Positions 16,792 to 25,542 of a stretch of 64,000 bases of DNA are shown here, piece after piece. Source of the stretch: Candidatus Saccharimonadota bacterium (GTDB taxonomy: Bacteria > Patescibacteriota > Saccharimonadia > Saccharimonadales > Saccharimonadaceae); assembly GCA_030445265.1 (NCBI GenBank), contig JAUCSC010000001.1:248001-312000 (forward strand), given 5' to 3'. Under the pieces are notes generated by a model. The model saw nothing but the letters and a program-made list of their open reading frames with translations. It ran no database searches and was not told where the DNA came from. Both the position numbers and the translations under genes were made by a program. Within the stretch, counting starts at the first letter, position 1. Every line of letters starts with the position of its first letter.

Positions 16792-18492
16792 CTAATGCTC
16801 CATGCTATATTCGATTTTGTGCGGCATCAGGAAGCTTAAGATGAACGTGACGCCGACAATTGCGAGAGCATAAATCATAGTCGCTTTGAATCCGTTTGCA
16901 AAGTTGTCACTGGCAGCTTGTTTGGTGGCATCGGTAATGACAGCAGGTAAGCCGGGAAGTGATGGGCCTGTCGTTTGTCCACTTGCTTGTTCAAGCTTTT
17001 TGCAGCTCTCTGGAACGACCGTATTGTCGGTCTCTTCCGTCCGGTCAACGTAGCAGTCTTTGACGCCGCTGATGATTGATGCTTGTGCAGCGACCGGCAC
17101 ATTTTGTGATGATAAGTACGACTTGATGGCTGGTTCGGCATCGCTAAAACTTTGTGCCGCGTTATGACTGAGTGCACCAAAGAAAATGAGTCCGACAAGC
17201 GCAATACCAATTGCACCACCAACCTGTTGTCCGGCGCTGAGCGTACCGCTGGCAGATCCGGCATCTTCTTTTGGCACGTCTTTTAAGGTAATCGAGAACA
17301 TGAGCCCCATGATCATACCCATACCGATTCCAATGAGCAGTAAGCCAGGAGAAAGAGCCCATGGATTCACGTCTCTACCGCCACTTTGCAGGATGAGTGT
17401 CGTAACGATGAGGCCAATCGACATCACGACAGTACCGAGTGTCATCGTATAGCGGCCGATTCGGTTGGTGAGTTTTGGCGCAATGACGCCGATGCTGAGA
17501 CCGATACCGATGGCGACCGGCAACCCAGTCAGAGCTGCTTTGATGACATCAAAACCGAGTCCGATTTGGAGGGTCAGCGTAAAGGTAAAGAAGAAACCGA
17601 TCATGATGAACTGGAAGACGATATTTGTAATGAGGCCAATGGTATATGAATAGGTACGAAATAGAGATGGGATGATGAGTGGCGATTTGTCTTTTGCAAA
17701 CTTCTTCAGCTGCCAGAGCCAAAAGGCGACGAAGAATGGAATAGACGCGGCGATCATCACGAAGATCCAGCTCGGCCAACCAAGTTCGCGGCCTTGGATG
17801 AGCGGGAAGACAAGTAAGCCGAGGGCGATGAAGACAAGTACGGTGCCGATGACGTCGAGCTTGAGCGGATGCGGTGATTTGCCACGCGGTAAGTAGCGGA
17901 GCCCAGCCACAACCGCAAAGATACCGACCGGGATATTAATCAGGAAAATGGGGCGCCAATCAAGTCCAGCGATATTCCAGCTAATCAGGAAACCGCCAAT
18001 AATTGGTCCGAGTGAGGCCGACAGTCCGCCAAGTGCTCCGAAAAGCCCCATGACGGCAGCACGCTCTTTTGGCTTGTACATGACCTGCATCAAACTCATC
18101 ACCTGCGGTGCCATCATCGCAGCGGCGGCACCTTGTAACAAGCGCCCGACAATAAGAAGTTCGATATTTGGAGATAGTCCACACAATAAAGAAGCCAGAG
18201 TGAATGCCGTCACGCCACCTATAAACAGCTTCTTATAGCCGACGACATCACCGAGTCGACCGCCAGTAATCAGGAGGGTGGCGAATGCTAATGCGTAGCC
18301 GGCGGTAATCCACTGGATAGCCGCGTAGCTTGCGCCAAGTTCTGTTTGGATGGAAGGAATAGCAATGTTAACGATGGTGGTATCGAGCAAGTCCATGACG
18401 AACGCCAGGGCGACGATAACGAGTGCAATAGTGCGCTGACGACTGGTAAAGCTGCTCGCATGATGATGCGCAGAATGTTCTAGATTGGCCAT
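16792..18492 (-). CDS. MFS multidrug exporter, DHA2 (EmrB/QacA) family
   Basis: 566 residues and about 14 membrane helices, the DHA2 size. Motif A-like GGRLGDVVGYKKLF follows TM2. Motif C-like GPIIGGFLISW in TM5 marks antiporters. DxxxTIVNIAIPSIQ in TM1 carries the DHA2 aspartate. A large loop near residues 455-520 contains two cysteines (CYVD...SCKK). It should expel drugs or lipophilic compounds using the proton gradient. The start ATG at 18492 is upstream of the histidine-rich LEHSAHHHASS N-terminus. Confidence 0.92.
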   Translation of the reverse strand: MANLEHSAHHHASSFTSRQRTIALVIVALAFVMDLLDTTIVNIAIPSIQTELGASYAAIQWITAGYALAFATLLITGGRLGDVVGYKKLFIGGVTAFTLASLLCGLSPNIELLIVGRLLQGAAAAMMAPQVMSLMQVMYKPKERAAVMGLFGALGGLSASLGPIIGGFLISWNIAGLDWRPIFLINIPVGIFAVVAGLRYLPRGKSPHPLKLDVIGTVLVFIALGLLVFPLIQGRELGWPSWIFVMIAASIPFFVAFWLWQLKKFAKDKSPLIIPSLFRTYSYTIGLITNIVFQFIMIGFFFTFTLTLQIGLGFDVIKAALTGLPVAIGIGLSIGVIAPKLTNRIGRYTMTLGTVVMSIGLIVTTLILQSGGRDVNPWALSPGLLLIGIGMGMIMGLMFSITLKDVPKEDAGSASGTLSAGQQVGGAIGIALVGLIFFGALSHNAAQSFSDAEPAIKSYLSSQNVPVAAQASIISGVKDCYVDRTEETDNTVVPESCKKLEQASGQTTGPSLPGLPAVITDATKQAASDNFANGFKATMIYALAIVGVTFILSFLMPHKIEYSMEH

Positions 18493-18567
18493 ATATGTCT
18501 TTCTTGTATATTTGCGTTACTCTCAGTGTAAGCGAGAGCTGGCGCTGCAACAAGCGCTCGGATGCGT

Positions 18568-18573
18568 CATAAT
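18568..18573 (+). promoter_or_regulatory. -10 box placing TSS on the HhH-protein ATG
   Basis: CATAAT with exactly 6 nt before ATG 18580; leaderless transcript predicted. Confidence 0.5.
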
Positions 18574-18579
18574 AGAGAT

Positions 18580-19041
18580 ATGGTTCAGAAACGTACCCCC
18601 AAGCCAAAACCAGTTCACCACGCCGAAGATTTCGATCTTGATGTTACTACGGGTGATGATGACATGTTCCGATGGTTTTTATTATGTTATCTTTTTGGCA
18701 AACCGATTCAGTCTGGCGTAGCCGTGAAGACATGGAAATTATTTATATCAAAAAAACTTGATACACCGTGGTCAATTATTCAGCTCGGGGAGCGAAGACT
18801 AACGTTGCTACTCCGTGCTGGTGGCTATGCACGCTATGAGCATGTCACCGCGCGTGGCCTAGCGACTTGCATGGAGCAACTTATCCGTGATTATGAAGGC
18901 TCACTTGTACTGATGTACGAAAGCAGCCTGGACGAAGATGAATTCTCAAAGCGGTTGCAAAAACTGTATGGTGTCGGGCCGAAGACCGCCGAAATATTTA
19001 TGCGTGAAACCGAAGAGCTTTTTGCCAGAAGAGTTGAGTAG
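18580..19041 (+). CDS. Helix-hairpin-helix protein, endonuclease III-like C-terminus
   Basis: The C-terminal region LQKLYGVGPKTAEIFMRE is a helix-hairpin-helix DNA-binding motif like that of HhH-GPD glycosylases (GVGxKTA). The protein is only 153 residues, and neither the catalytic lysine/aspartate pair nor the iron-sulfur cysteines of Nth are evident, so it may bind DNA without glycosylase activity. ATG 18580 (MVQKRTPK) was chosen over 18562 because the CATAAT box puts the transcript start exactly there. Divergent from the MFS gene. Confidence 0.65.
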   Translation: MVQKRTPKPKPVHHAEDFDLDVTTGDDDMFRWFLLCYLFGKPIQSGVAVKTWKLFISKKLDTPWSIIQLGERRLTLLLRAGGYARYEHVTARGLATCMEQLIRDYEGSLVLMYESSLDEDEFSKRLQKLYGVGPKTAEIFMRETEELFARRVE

Positions 19042-19089
19042 GAGCACTAAATTGCGTACAAGCAAATAATATATTAAAATAGGTATACT

Positions 19090-19359
19090 ATGGATCGCGA
19101 TAACGTCATACCGTTTCGTCCTCGACCCGGCCGAGATGCCGAGCAATTATCACGTGCCGAAAAGAAAGCGCCTGAGCTGCATACGATTGCCACTATCGAG
19201 AACATGGAGCGCATAGCAATTATGGCTATGAATCGACTTGTTCAACATTGGAATAGTAATGACAAAGCAATCAGTGATGCTGCTTCTAGCGCAATCACGC
19301 GTATCGTAGAAGTGACTCAATCACCGCCGCACAGACCAGAACCACCAGAGGCCGGGTGA
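19090..19359 (+). CDS. Small hypothetical protein, 89 aa
   Basis: Unrecognised. Begins MDRDNVIPFRPRPGRD, has a helical middle (ENMERIAIMAMNRLVQHW...AASSAITRIVEV), and ends in a proline-rich tail. TAAAAT (19075-19080) predicts a start site about 3 nt before the ATG; a TATACT also abuts the ATG. No membrane helix or signal peptide. It precedes the metK riboswitch region. Confidence 0.55.
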   Translation: MDRDNVIPFRPRPGRDAEQLSRAEKKAPELHTIATIENMERIAIMAMNRLVQHWNSNDKAISDAASSAITRIVEVTQSPPHRPEPPEAG

Positions 19360-19399
19360 TTTTTCAGAAATCTGCTATACTTTCTTAGTACATTATTAA

Positions 19400-19556
19400 T
19401 CAGACGTATCCAGAGTGCAGCGAGAGAACTAGCTCGACGACCTGCCGGCAACCAGCGATAACGCACGGTGCCCCTTCTAGCCCTAGCGGAAAGATAAGAT
19501 ATTCATAGCTCCTTTTTATCTTTTGCTTTATGGGCGGAAAGATATGTGAAAGGAGT
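19400..19556 (+). promoter_or_regulatory. SAM riboswitch-like leader (SAM-I/IV clan) of metK
   Basis: Hallmarks of the S-box core appear in order. They are TATCCAGAG (19408-19416), then a helix, then GCCGGCAACC (19444-19453), GCACGGTGCC (19463-19472), and GGAAAGATAAG closing the core (19488-19498). The 5' TATC can pair with GATA to form P1. Downstream, GCTCCTTTTTATC (19508-19520) can pair either with the core-side AAAGATAA or with the Shine-Dalgarno AAAGGAG (19549-19555). This suggests ligand-controlled translation initiation. metK is a standard SAM-riboswitch target. I cannot decide between SAM-I and SAM-I/IV variants by eye. Confidence 0.8.
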
Positions 19557-19563
19557 ATTTTTT

Positions 19564-20556
19564 ATGTCAAATTTTAGAACTGCCGAAAGCGTCTCGCCGA
19601 AGCATCCAGATAAAATCTGCGATCAAATTTCGGATGCAATTCTCGATGCGCATCTAGCGGTTGATCCAAATGCGCGGGTTGCGGTCGATGTCGCCGGTGG
19701 GCATGGAACAGTCTTTGTGACGGGCGAGGTCACCTCACTCGCACAGGGGGTCGACGTCAAAGCAATCGTGAAGCGCCTGGCAGGGGACAACATAACGGTC
19801 ATCGAACACATTGCTACTCAGAGCCCGGAAATCGCACAGGGCGTCGATGTCGGCGGCGCAGGAGACCAAGGAATCATGGTCGGCTATGCCTGTGACGAGA
19901 CACCGGAGATGCTGCCTCTCGAAGTGGTACTGGCGCGCGACCTTAACCAATATTTATATGAGAGATGGCCAAACGATGGTAAGTCGCAGGTCACGACAGT
20001 GGACGGTTTGGTGCACACGATTGTCGCTAGTTTTCAGCATGCTCCGAGTGATGAACTTCACGAGGCGGTCCGTAGCTGGAACCGTCAGCAGACCATAGCG
20101 TCAAAATATGCACGCGAAACTATTCTTCACGTTAACCCAGCGGGTGACTGGCACGTCGGAGGATTTGATGCCGATGCCGGCCTGACTGGTCGTAAACTCG
20201 TTGTCGATAATTATGGCCCACGCATTCCGATAGGTGGCGGTGCTTTCAGTGGGAAGGACCCGAGTAAGGTTGACCGCTCGGCAGCCTATATGGCCCGTAA
20301 AATTGCAACCGATTATTTGCAGAAGCGCCAAGCACATGAGGTGTTTGTGTGGCTGGCATACGCCATCGGCTACAACCAGGCGTTAGAAGCAACCGTTATT
20401 ATTGATGGCGTCGAAGAGCAAGTGAGCGGCTATGACCTCACGCCAAAAGGGATCATCTCTGACCTTGACCTCCGAAGGCCGCTATACGAAGAAACGGCTC
20501 GGTATGGTCATTTCGGACATAGAGGCTTTCCTTGGGAGGGGTCAGTACGTTATTAG
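19564..20556 (+). CDS. metK: S-adenosylmethionine synthetase, compact form
   Basis: Makes SAM from methionine and ATP. Motifs: SVSPKHPDKICDQISDAILD (ATP/methionine site), GGAGDQGIMVGYA, and the P-loop-like GGGAFSGKDPSKVDRSAAY. The start ATG 19564 has AAAGGAG 8 nt upstream; the in-frame GTG at 19546 lies before the SD and is rejected. At 330 residues it is about 50 shorter than E. coli MetK: the loops after the N-terminal domain and the C-terminal tail (ends RGFPWEGSVRY) are trimmed. It is preceded by a SAM riboswitch-like leader, so it should be repressed by its product. Confidence 0.95.
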   Translation: MSNFRTAESVSPKHPDKICDQISDAILDAHLAVDPNARVAVDVAGGHGTVFVTGEVTSLAQGVDVKAIVKRLAGDNITVIEHIATQSPEIAQGVDVGGAGDQGIMVGYACDETPEMLPLEVVLARDLNQYLYERWPNDGKSQVTTVDGLVHTIVASFQHAPSDELHEAVRSWNRQQTIASKYARETILHVNPAGDWHVGGFDADAGLTGRKLVVDNYGPRIPIGGGAFSGKDPSKVDRSAAYMARKIATDYLQKRQAHEVFVWLAYAIGYNQALEATVIIDGVEEQVSGYDLTPKGIISDLDLRRPLYEETARYGHFGHRGFPWEGSVRY

Positions 20557-20581
20557 AGAAAATATTGTCACCATTAGCGTA

Positions 20582-20610
20582 TTGACATAGATTTATTTGT
20601 ATTATATAAT
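20582..20610 (+). promoter_or_regulatory. Consensus sigma70 promoter of GC-rich unit A
   Basis: TTGACA (20582-20587), 17-bp spacer, TATAAT (20605-20610): perfect consensus in both boxes. Predicted start near 20617, leader about 33 nt with GAGGGGAAA before the ATG. Confidence 0.85.
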
Positions 20611-20649
20611 ACGCAGGTTCGTTTTCGTTCCAACATTGAGGGGAAAGCA

Positions 20650-21105
20650 ATGCTTACTGAAAACACGCACATTCAAGGAGAGAAGCTGCACGAGGCTCTG
20701 GCTTCGTGCGGAATCATCTGCAACTCGTACCAAGGTCCGTTCATCGCAACCAGCGGGGAGCAGATGGCCGCCGCCCAGGAGCTGCTCGTCGAGCAGGGAT
20801 TCGGGCTGAGCAGGGCCGTCGTCACGGAGGAGTACTGCTACCAGGTGTTCAACCGCGACGAAGGCGAGGCCGTCAGGCTCACGCTCTATCCGGTTCGGCC
20901 GGATGAGCTGTTCTACGCCCTCATGTTCTACGTGGACGGCGAGCTGAAGCAGTTCCTGCCCGGGCCGGGCATGCTGCCCACCGTCGTCGGCACGAAGTCC
21001 GGCGGAGCCGTGCTCATGAAGCACGCGTTCCGGCGCCAGCACGGCGAGACCCTGTCCATCTGGATGCCGGTCTTCCACGGGACTTCGCTCGTCGAGTTCG
21101 TCTGA
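20650..21105 (+). CDS. GC-rich orphan protein A, 151 aa
   Basis: No known family. Third codon positions are strongly G/C (runs such as GAGCTGCTCGTCGAGCAG), unlike flanking genes. It is soluble, with a helix EQMAAAQELLVEQGFGLS, a beta-rich middle, and the end WMPVFHGTSLVEFV. It is visibly related to the protein at 26293-26763: MAAAQELL/MVEAQKYL, GFGLS/GYFLS, ALMF/ALMF, and WMPVFHGTSL/WVPIFAGSTL at the same relative positions. It has its own consensus promoter and a 12-bp terminator-like hairpin, so it forms a self-contained unit inserted between metK and a small membrane gene. Confidence 0.75.
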   Translation: MLTENTHIQGEKLHEALASCGIICNSYQGPFIATSGEQMAAAQELLVEQGFGLSRAVVTEEYCYQVFNRDEGEAVRLTLYPVRPDELFYALMFYVDGELKQFLPGPGMLPTVVGTKSGGAVLMKHAFRRQHGETLSIWMPVFHGTSLVEFV

Positions 21106-21140
21106 CCTCTCTCCGCCAACCAACCCGCTACACCCTGTCG

Positions 21141-21169
21141 AGCCCGTCGCTCCAGTGGAGTGGCGGGTC
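21141..21169 (+). terminator. Hairpin ending GC-rich unit A
   Basis: GCCCGTCGCTCC-AGT-GGAGTGGCGGGT forms 12 continuous pairs (with G-U). The sequence and flank (CCCGCTA...TGTCGAGCCCGT) are shared with the unit at 26.3 kb. Confidence 0.7.
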
Positions 21170-21227
21170 TTCGACTATCTGGGCACTTTTTCCAAGTTCT
21201 CGAACACTGACCTGGCATAGCTTCTGT

Positions 21228-21233
21228 TATTAT
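21228..21233 (+). promoter_or_regulatory. -10 box placing TSS on ATG 21240
   Basis: TATTAT with exactly 6 nt before the ATG. Confidence 0.5.
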
Positions 21234-21239
21234 CAGAGC

Positions 21240-21476
21240 ATGAATAAATACCTGCCACAAAAAGCAAAAGATATCAAAGGGCCCGTCGCGGTCGCAGAGT
21301 TACGTCGGGCGCATTATATTATTGCAATGCTTGCACTAGCGCTCTCTTTAATGATTGTGTTCGTTTCATTATTTGAAACGCAGTTTAATGTCATTCTGTC
21401 GACAGTGGCCGTCATACTCTTGGCATTCGTGGCTGCTGTGTCACTTGCTACCGTCTTTGTTTTGCGCAAGCGCTAA
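21240..21476 (+). CDS. Small two-TM membrane protein, 78 aa
   Basis: Basic N-terminus (NKYLPQKAKDIKGPV) and two hydrophobic helices (about 24-45 and 48-73) ending in LRKR, so both termini should be cytoplasmic. No family recognised. The -10 box at 21228-21233 predicts a leaderless mRNA. It ends 30 bp before the DUF2130 gene, which has its own leaderless-type promoter. Confidence 0.6.
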   Translation: MNKYLPQKAKDIKGPVAVAELRRAHYIIAMLALALSLMIVFVSLFETQFNVILSTVAVILLAFVAAVSLATVFVLRKR

Positions 21477-21494
21477 TCCTCAACCAGTAAGACG

Positions 21495-21500
21495 TATAAT
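21495..21500 (+). promoter_or_regulatory. -10 box placing TSS on ATG 21507
   Basis: TATAAT with exactly 6 nt before the ATG. Confidence 0.6.
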
Positions 21501-21506
21501 AAGAGC

Positions 21507-22811
21507 ATGAACGAAATTATCTGCCCGCACTGTAAAAAAGCTTTCAAGGTTGATGAGGCAGGATTTGCTGATATCCTCAACCAAGTCCGCAATCATGAAT
21601 TTGAAAAAGAGCTGCATGCGCGCGTCGAAATGTTAGAGCGGGATAAAGAAAACGCCGTTAAGCTCGCTGAGGCGAATGTTAAAAACGTTCTACAAGCCGA
21701 CATAGCAAAGCGCGATGCTGAAATAGCCGATCTCACAGCGCGAGCAACTGCTCGGATCAAAGAACTAACCGCTGAGGGCGAACTATCGGCTACGCGGCTC
21801 GCGGCCGCAAAAGATGCTCAACTCGCCGAATTAAATGCAAAACTTCTGTCCATCGAATCAGACCAAAAACTGGCGCTTACTGAAGCAGTCACAAAAGTAG
21901 AAAAAGAACGTGATGAACTAGCGAATGAGCTCAGGAGCAAAGATACCGAAAAACAATTGCTCGAAACATCGCTCAAAGCTACCTATGAAATCGAGCTCAA
22001 GTCAAAGGATGAGATGATCGCTTATTACAAAGATATGAAAGCGAAACTATCAACCAAGATGGTGGGCGAAACATTAGAGCAGCACTGTGAGAATGAATTT
22101 AACAAGCTACGGGCGACTGCGTTTCAAAATGCCTACTTTGAAAAGGACAACGATGCGAGGACGGGTAGCAAAGGCGATTATATCTACCGCGAGCTTGATG
22201 AATCCGGCAACGAGATTATATCGATCATGTTTGAGATGAAGAATGAGGGAGACGAAACAGCCACCAAGAAAAGGAATGAAGATTTCCTGCGCGAGCTCGA
22301 TAAAGACCGCACTGAGAAAGAGTGCGAATATGCCGTCCTGGTTAGCTTACTCGAGTCCGATAGTGAGCTCTACAATACCGGCATTGTCGACGTCTCCTAC
22401 AAGCACGACAAGATGTACGTCATCCGCCCGCAATTTTTCATTCCGATTATTACGTTACTGCGCAATGCGGCGCTCAATTCCTTGAAGTACAAATCCGAAC
22501 TGGCGTTAGTGCGGTCGCAGAATATTGACGTTACTAATTTTGAAGACGATCTCAATGACTTCCGAGACTCGTTTGGCCGCAACTATCGACTGGCGTCCGA
22601 AAAGTTTAAGTCGGCGGTAGACAGTATCGACAAATCAATCGGTCAGCTCCAAAAGACAAAAGACGCTCTCCTTTCCTCCGAGAACAATCTGCGTATCGCG
22701 AACGATAAGGCGGATGAATTATCAGTCAAGAAGCTGACACGAAACAATCCTACGATGGCAGCAAAGTTCGCTGAACTGGACAGCGCGGCTGACAGTGAGC
22801 AAATCCGCTAA
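21507..22811 (+). CDS. DUF2130 family coiled-coil protein
   Basis: Starts with a CxxC zinc-ribbon-like motif ([10 protein letters not shown]), followed by a long coiled coil (about residues 25-185, rich in A/E/K/L with [20 protein letters not shown]). The conserved DUF2130 domain is at about 190-330: [30 protein letters not shown], a FEMKNE core and [14 protein letters not shown]. The D...E-x-K arrangement resembles a nuclease-like fold, similar in layout to RmuC, but no activity is established. A TATAAT box predicts a leaderless transcript. Confidence 0.85.
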   Translation: MNEIICPHCKKAFKVDEAGFADILNQVRNHEFEKELHARVEMLERDKENAVKLAEANVKNVLQADIAKRDAEIADLTARATARIKELTAEGELSATRLAAAKDAQLAELNAKLLSIESDQKLALTEAVTKVEKERDELANELRSKDTEKQLLETSLKATYEIELKSKDEMIAYYKDMKAKLSTKMVGETLEQHCENEFNKLRATAFQNAYFEKDNDARTGSKGDYIYRELDESGNEIISIMFEMKNEGDETATKKRNEDFLRELDKDRTEKECEYAVLVSLLESDSELYNTGIVDVSYKHDKMYVIRPQFFIPIITLLRNAALNSLKYKSELALVRSQNIDVTNFEDDLNDFRDSFGRNYRLASEKFKSAVDSIDKSIGQLQKTKDALLSSENNLRIANDKADELSVKKLTRNNPTMAAKFAELDSAADSEQIR

Positions 22812-22873
22812 TGTCATACATCCGAAATAATTTATGATAAGATTATGGTAATTAAAAAACTGGGAGAAAACTC

Positions 22874-23131
22874 ATGACTGAAACCGCCGTGCCTATAGCA
22901 ACCGATAACGACAAGACACTCCGTCTCGTTGCATATATCCTGAATTTGGTAACCACCATTGCAGTCGGCTGGACGATCATCCCGCTCGCATGGCTGATTC
23001 CTATGACGGTCATCTCATACGGCATCTACAAGGGTACCAAGAAGAACACCGTTGCATTCGGTGTATGTACACTGCTCTTTGCAAATCTTGTTTCCGGCAT
23101 TCTCCTGCTGGTTGCTAAAAAAGACGCTTAG
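22874..23131 (+). CDS. Small membrane protein, 85 aa
   Basis: Three short hydrophobic segments (about 20-35, 36-52 and 60-80) after a polar start (MTETAVPIATDNDKTLRLV), and a KKDA tail. It resembles small membrane proteins annotated as hypothetical. GGGAGAA lies about 6 nt before the ATG. No function can be assigned. Confidence 0.6.
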   Translation: MTETAVPIATDNDKTLRLVAYILNLVTTIAVGWTIIPLAWLIPMTVISYGIYKGTKKNTVAFGVCTLLFANLVSGILLLVAKKDA

Positions 23132-23211
23132 AACCTCACGCAACTTCATGCGCGGCTCAAAGATTGTGGCCGCGCATGGTATGATGAGAATATAAGCGAA
23201 AGGGGAGGCCT

Positions 23212-24063
23212 ATCCGGACTGACACTATAAAGCGAATTGTACTGGTCCTGGTTGGGGCTATTGTTACTGCAGTCGGACTGCAGTTCTTTTTGTTACCAAA
23301 TCATTTGATCGACGGCGGGGTGACGGGCCTGTCGATCATTTCGGCGCAACTTTCGGGCCTACCACTTGGACTGTTCCTGATATTACTCAATGCACCGTTT
23401 GTGTATTTCGGCTACAAGAAGTTTGGGAGAGCATTTGCCTTCTATTCTGTGATTGGTATTGTGGCGCTGGCTCTCATGACCTTCGTTCACTTTCCCAACG
23501 GCTTTACGGACGTCCCGATTCTGGCGGCAGTATTTGGCGGGATGATTGTAGGTATTGGCGTCGGCATCGTCGTTCGCTATGGAGGTATTATTGACGGCGC
23601 AGACACGATCGCGGTGCTCATTGACCGAGAGACGATGTTTTCGGTGAGTGAGGCCATCATGGTAATCAACGGGTTTATTATTACTATCGCGGGGTTTGTC
23701 TTCGGCTGGGAGCAGGCGCTCTACTCACTTATCGCCTACTTCGTCGCACACAAAGCTATCCATGTGGCAGTTGAAGGTATCGATGAGTCGCGCTGCGTAT
23801 GGGTGGTAAGTATGGACATTCGGAAAATTGGTAAAGAAATCAACGAACTTATCAAAGAGCCAGTTACCTATGTCAAGGAGAGCAATCCGGGCGACCGTGA
23901 GCCACACGGGATAATGCTCGTAGTCATTACGAGGTTTGAGGAGCAGAAAGTCAAGAATGCGATTCGCGCCATAGACCCTAAAGCATATATCGTCATGACG
24001 GATGCACATGAGATTGTCGGTAAGATATCGGAGAATTCGCTGTACCGCGAGGCTAATCTTTGA
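23212..24063 (+). CDS. YitT family membrane protein (DUF161-DUF2179); start codon uncertain
   Basis: Five or six hydrophobic helices followed by a C-terminal cytosolic DUF2179-type domain (SRCVWVVSMDIRKIGKEINE...MVVITRFEEQKVKNAI). Family motif FFLLPNHLIDGGVTGLSII is present. The first canonical start (TTG 23290) would delete half of TM1. The frame stays open upstream through RIVLVLVGAIVTAVGLQFF to a stop at 23182-23187 without ATG or GTG. An AGGGGAGG (23201-23208) precedes ATC 23212, which would give the expected YitT N-terminus. I place the start there tentatively; a rare AUC/AUA start or a sequence error are both possible. Confidence 0.75.
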   Translation: MRTDTIKRIVLVLVGAIVTAVGLQFFLLPNHLIDGGVTGLSIISAQLSGLPLGLFLILLNAPFVYFGYKKFGRAFAFYSVIGIVALALMTFVHFPNGFTDVPILAAVFGGMIVGIGVGIVVRYGGIIDGADTIAVLIDRETMFSVSEAIMVINGFIITIAGFVFGWEQALYSLIAYFVAHKAIHVAVEGIDESRCVWVVSMDIRKIGKEINELIKEPVTYVKESNPGDREPHGIMLVVITRFEEQKVKNAIRAIDPKAYIVMTDAHEIVGKISENSLYREANL

Positions 24064-24116
24064 AATCGCCCCGGAAGCTGGCTCATTTAATATAGTTATA
24101 CTTCTTACATTCCGCG

Positions 24117-24122
24117 TAGAAT
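24117..24122 (+). promoter_or_regulatory. -10 box placing TSS on ATG 24129
   Basis: TAGAAT with exactly 6 nt before the ATG. Confidence 0.5.
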
Positions 24123-24128
24123 AGGTAC

Positions 24129-25010
24129 ATGGCCCATACTCGTGCTGAATTACTTGTCAATGGACGCTCCCGTAAAAGCCGGGGCGCTTTTAATGAAATT
24201 ATTGCAGCGTGCCAGGCACACGGTATCACGTTTGACCACCAGCACCTCATCAAGCCGAAGCACCTTGACCAGACGATTGAGGAGATAAAAGAACGTGCAC
24301 CCGACTTACTTGTTGTTGGCAGCGGCGATGGCACAATCAGCAACGTCGTCGGGCATTTGGCGAATAGTCATATTGAGCTCGGTATTATCCCGCTTGGGAC
24401 AACGAATAATTTTGCCCGTAGCCTGGAACTGCCACTTGAGATTGACGATGCGGCAAAAGTCATAGCAACCGGGCAGCCGCGCAATGTCGATCTAGGGCAT
24501 ATTGATGATGAATACTTTGCGAACGTTGCTGGGGTAGGGCTATCAGCAGTTATTGCTGGAAGTGTCAGCGACAACAACAAGCGACGATTCGGCCGGCTCG
24601 CGTATACGCTTGAAGGAGTCTGGCAATTGTTTAGATCGACGCCTTTCATCTTGAGCGTCGAAGATAAGGATAGTAATCTGAAGTTTAATATTGAAACGCA
24701 CCAAGCAATTATCGCAAACGGGCGCTATCATGCTGGCCGTCAAATCGCTGTTGATGCGTCGCTGACGAGCCAGGAGTTGATAATCTTTGCGCTAGGCGGA
24801 CGTTCAAAATTGAGTTTCCTGCTCGCTACCGTAGATTTCTACGTCGGCAAACGTAAAAGCATCCGGCATCAATCGTACATGATTGGCAAGAATGTCCGTC
24901 TAACGACAAGTTCACCACAGTCAATTGAACTCGATGGGGAAGTTAAATGTACGACGCCGTGCCACGCATCAGTGCGACCAGCGGCAATAAGAATCAGGAC
25001 AATCACATGA
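24129..25010 (+). CDS. Diacylglycerol kinase-family lipid kinase (YegS/DgkB-like)
   Basis: DAGK catalytic domain: an N-terminal LLVNGRSRKSRGAFNEII start, the nucleotide-binding VVGSGDGTISNVVGHL (GDGT motif), and PLGTTNNFARSLELP. The C-terminal beta-sandwich ends IELDGEVKCTTPCHASVRP, where the family has the LDGE motif. Phosphorylates a lipid such as diacylglycerol or undecaprenol using ATP at the membrane surface. The stop overlaps the ATG of the PAP2 phosphatase (ATGA at 25007-25010), giving a kinase-phosphatase operon. Confidence 0.9.
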   Translation: MAHTRAELLVNGRSRKSRGAFNEIIAACQAHGITFDHQHLIKPKHLDQTIEEIKERAPDLLVVGSGDGTISNVVGHLANSHIELGIIPLGTTNNFARSLELPLEIDDAAKVIATGQPRNVDLGHIDDEYFANVAGVGLSAVIAGSVSDNNKRRFGRLAYTLEGVWQLFRSTPFILSVEDKDSNLKFNIETHQAIIANGRYHAGRQIAVDASLTSQELIIFALGGRSKLSFLLATVDFYVGKRKSIRHQSYMIGKNVRLTTSSPQSIELDGEVKCTTPCHASVRPAAIRIRTIT

Positions 25011-25534
25011 AACAAGAATTATTAGCATTTGACACAGCGGTTGCTAAGCAAATCGGTCGTTTACCAAAAAATATGTATCTTTTCTTCAGCGTGGTTGGGT
25101 TAATCATTCGACCAGCACTATGGATTACAGCCGCCGTGGTGCTCGCCGCTATGCTTTATTTTGGTAATGAACACAGGCTGGCAATCATATGCATAATTAG
25201 CGCACTGTTTGTGCCACTGAGTTCGGTGCTGAAGCTACTGATGCGGCGGAGTCGGCCGGTTACTATCTACACGAAAGCCATGCGTATCAAATCCTACAGC
25301 TTTCCCAGTAGCCACTCCTATTCGGCAGCTCTTATCGCGACTTTGCTCGTCTTCCTAGCAACCGTGAAGCTGACAGCGCTCGCTCCGCTTCTCTTTATCA
25401 TCCTCGCGTTAATCGTACTGCTCGTCGGCGTATCTCGAATATTTGTTGGGGCACATTACCCGTCTGACGTCCTAGGCGGCATTATTCTTGGTATAATTAT
25501 TGAAGTCGCACTAATTGTAAGTCCGCATATCTAG
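25007..25534 (+). CDS. PAP2-family membrane phosphatase 1
   Basis: Phosphatidate/undecaprenyl-phosphate-type phosphatase with all three motifs: KLLMRRSRP (KX6RP), SFPSSHSYSAA (PSGH variant) and SRIFVGAHYPSDVLGG (SRX5HX3D). About five or six helices. ATG 25007 (MKQELLAFDT) was chosen because of the 4-bp overlap with the upstream stop. The 20-residue extension from 24947 would overlap the kinase needlessly. It acts opposite the lipid kinase, or recycles carrier lipid on the outer face. Confidence 0.9.
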   Translation: MKQELLAFDTAVAKQIGRLPKNMYLFFSVVGLIIRPALWITAAVVLAAMLYFGNEHRLAIICIISALFVPLSSVLKLLMRRSRPVTIYTKAMRIKSYSFPSSHSYSAALIATLLVFLATVKLTALAPLLFIILALIVLLVGVSRIFVGAHYPSDVLGGIILGIIIEVALIVSPHI

Positions 25535-25542
25535 GAGGGCAC

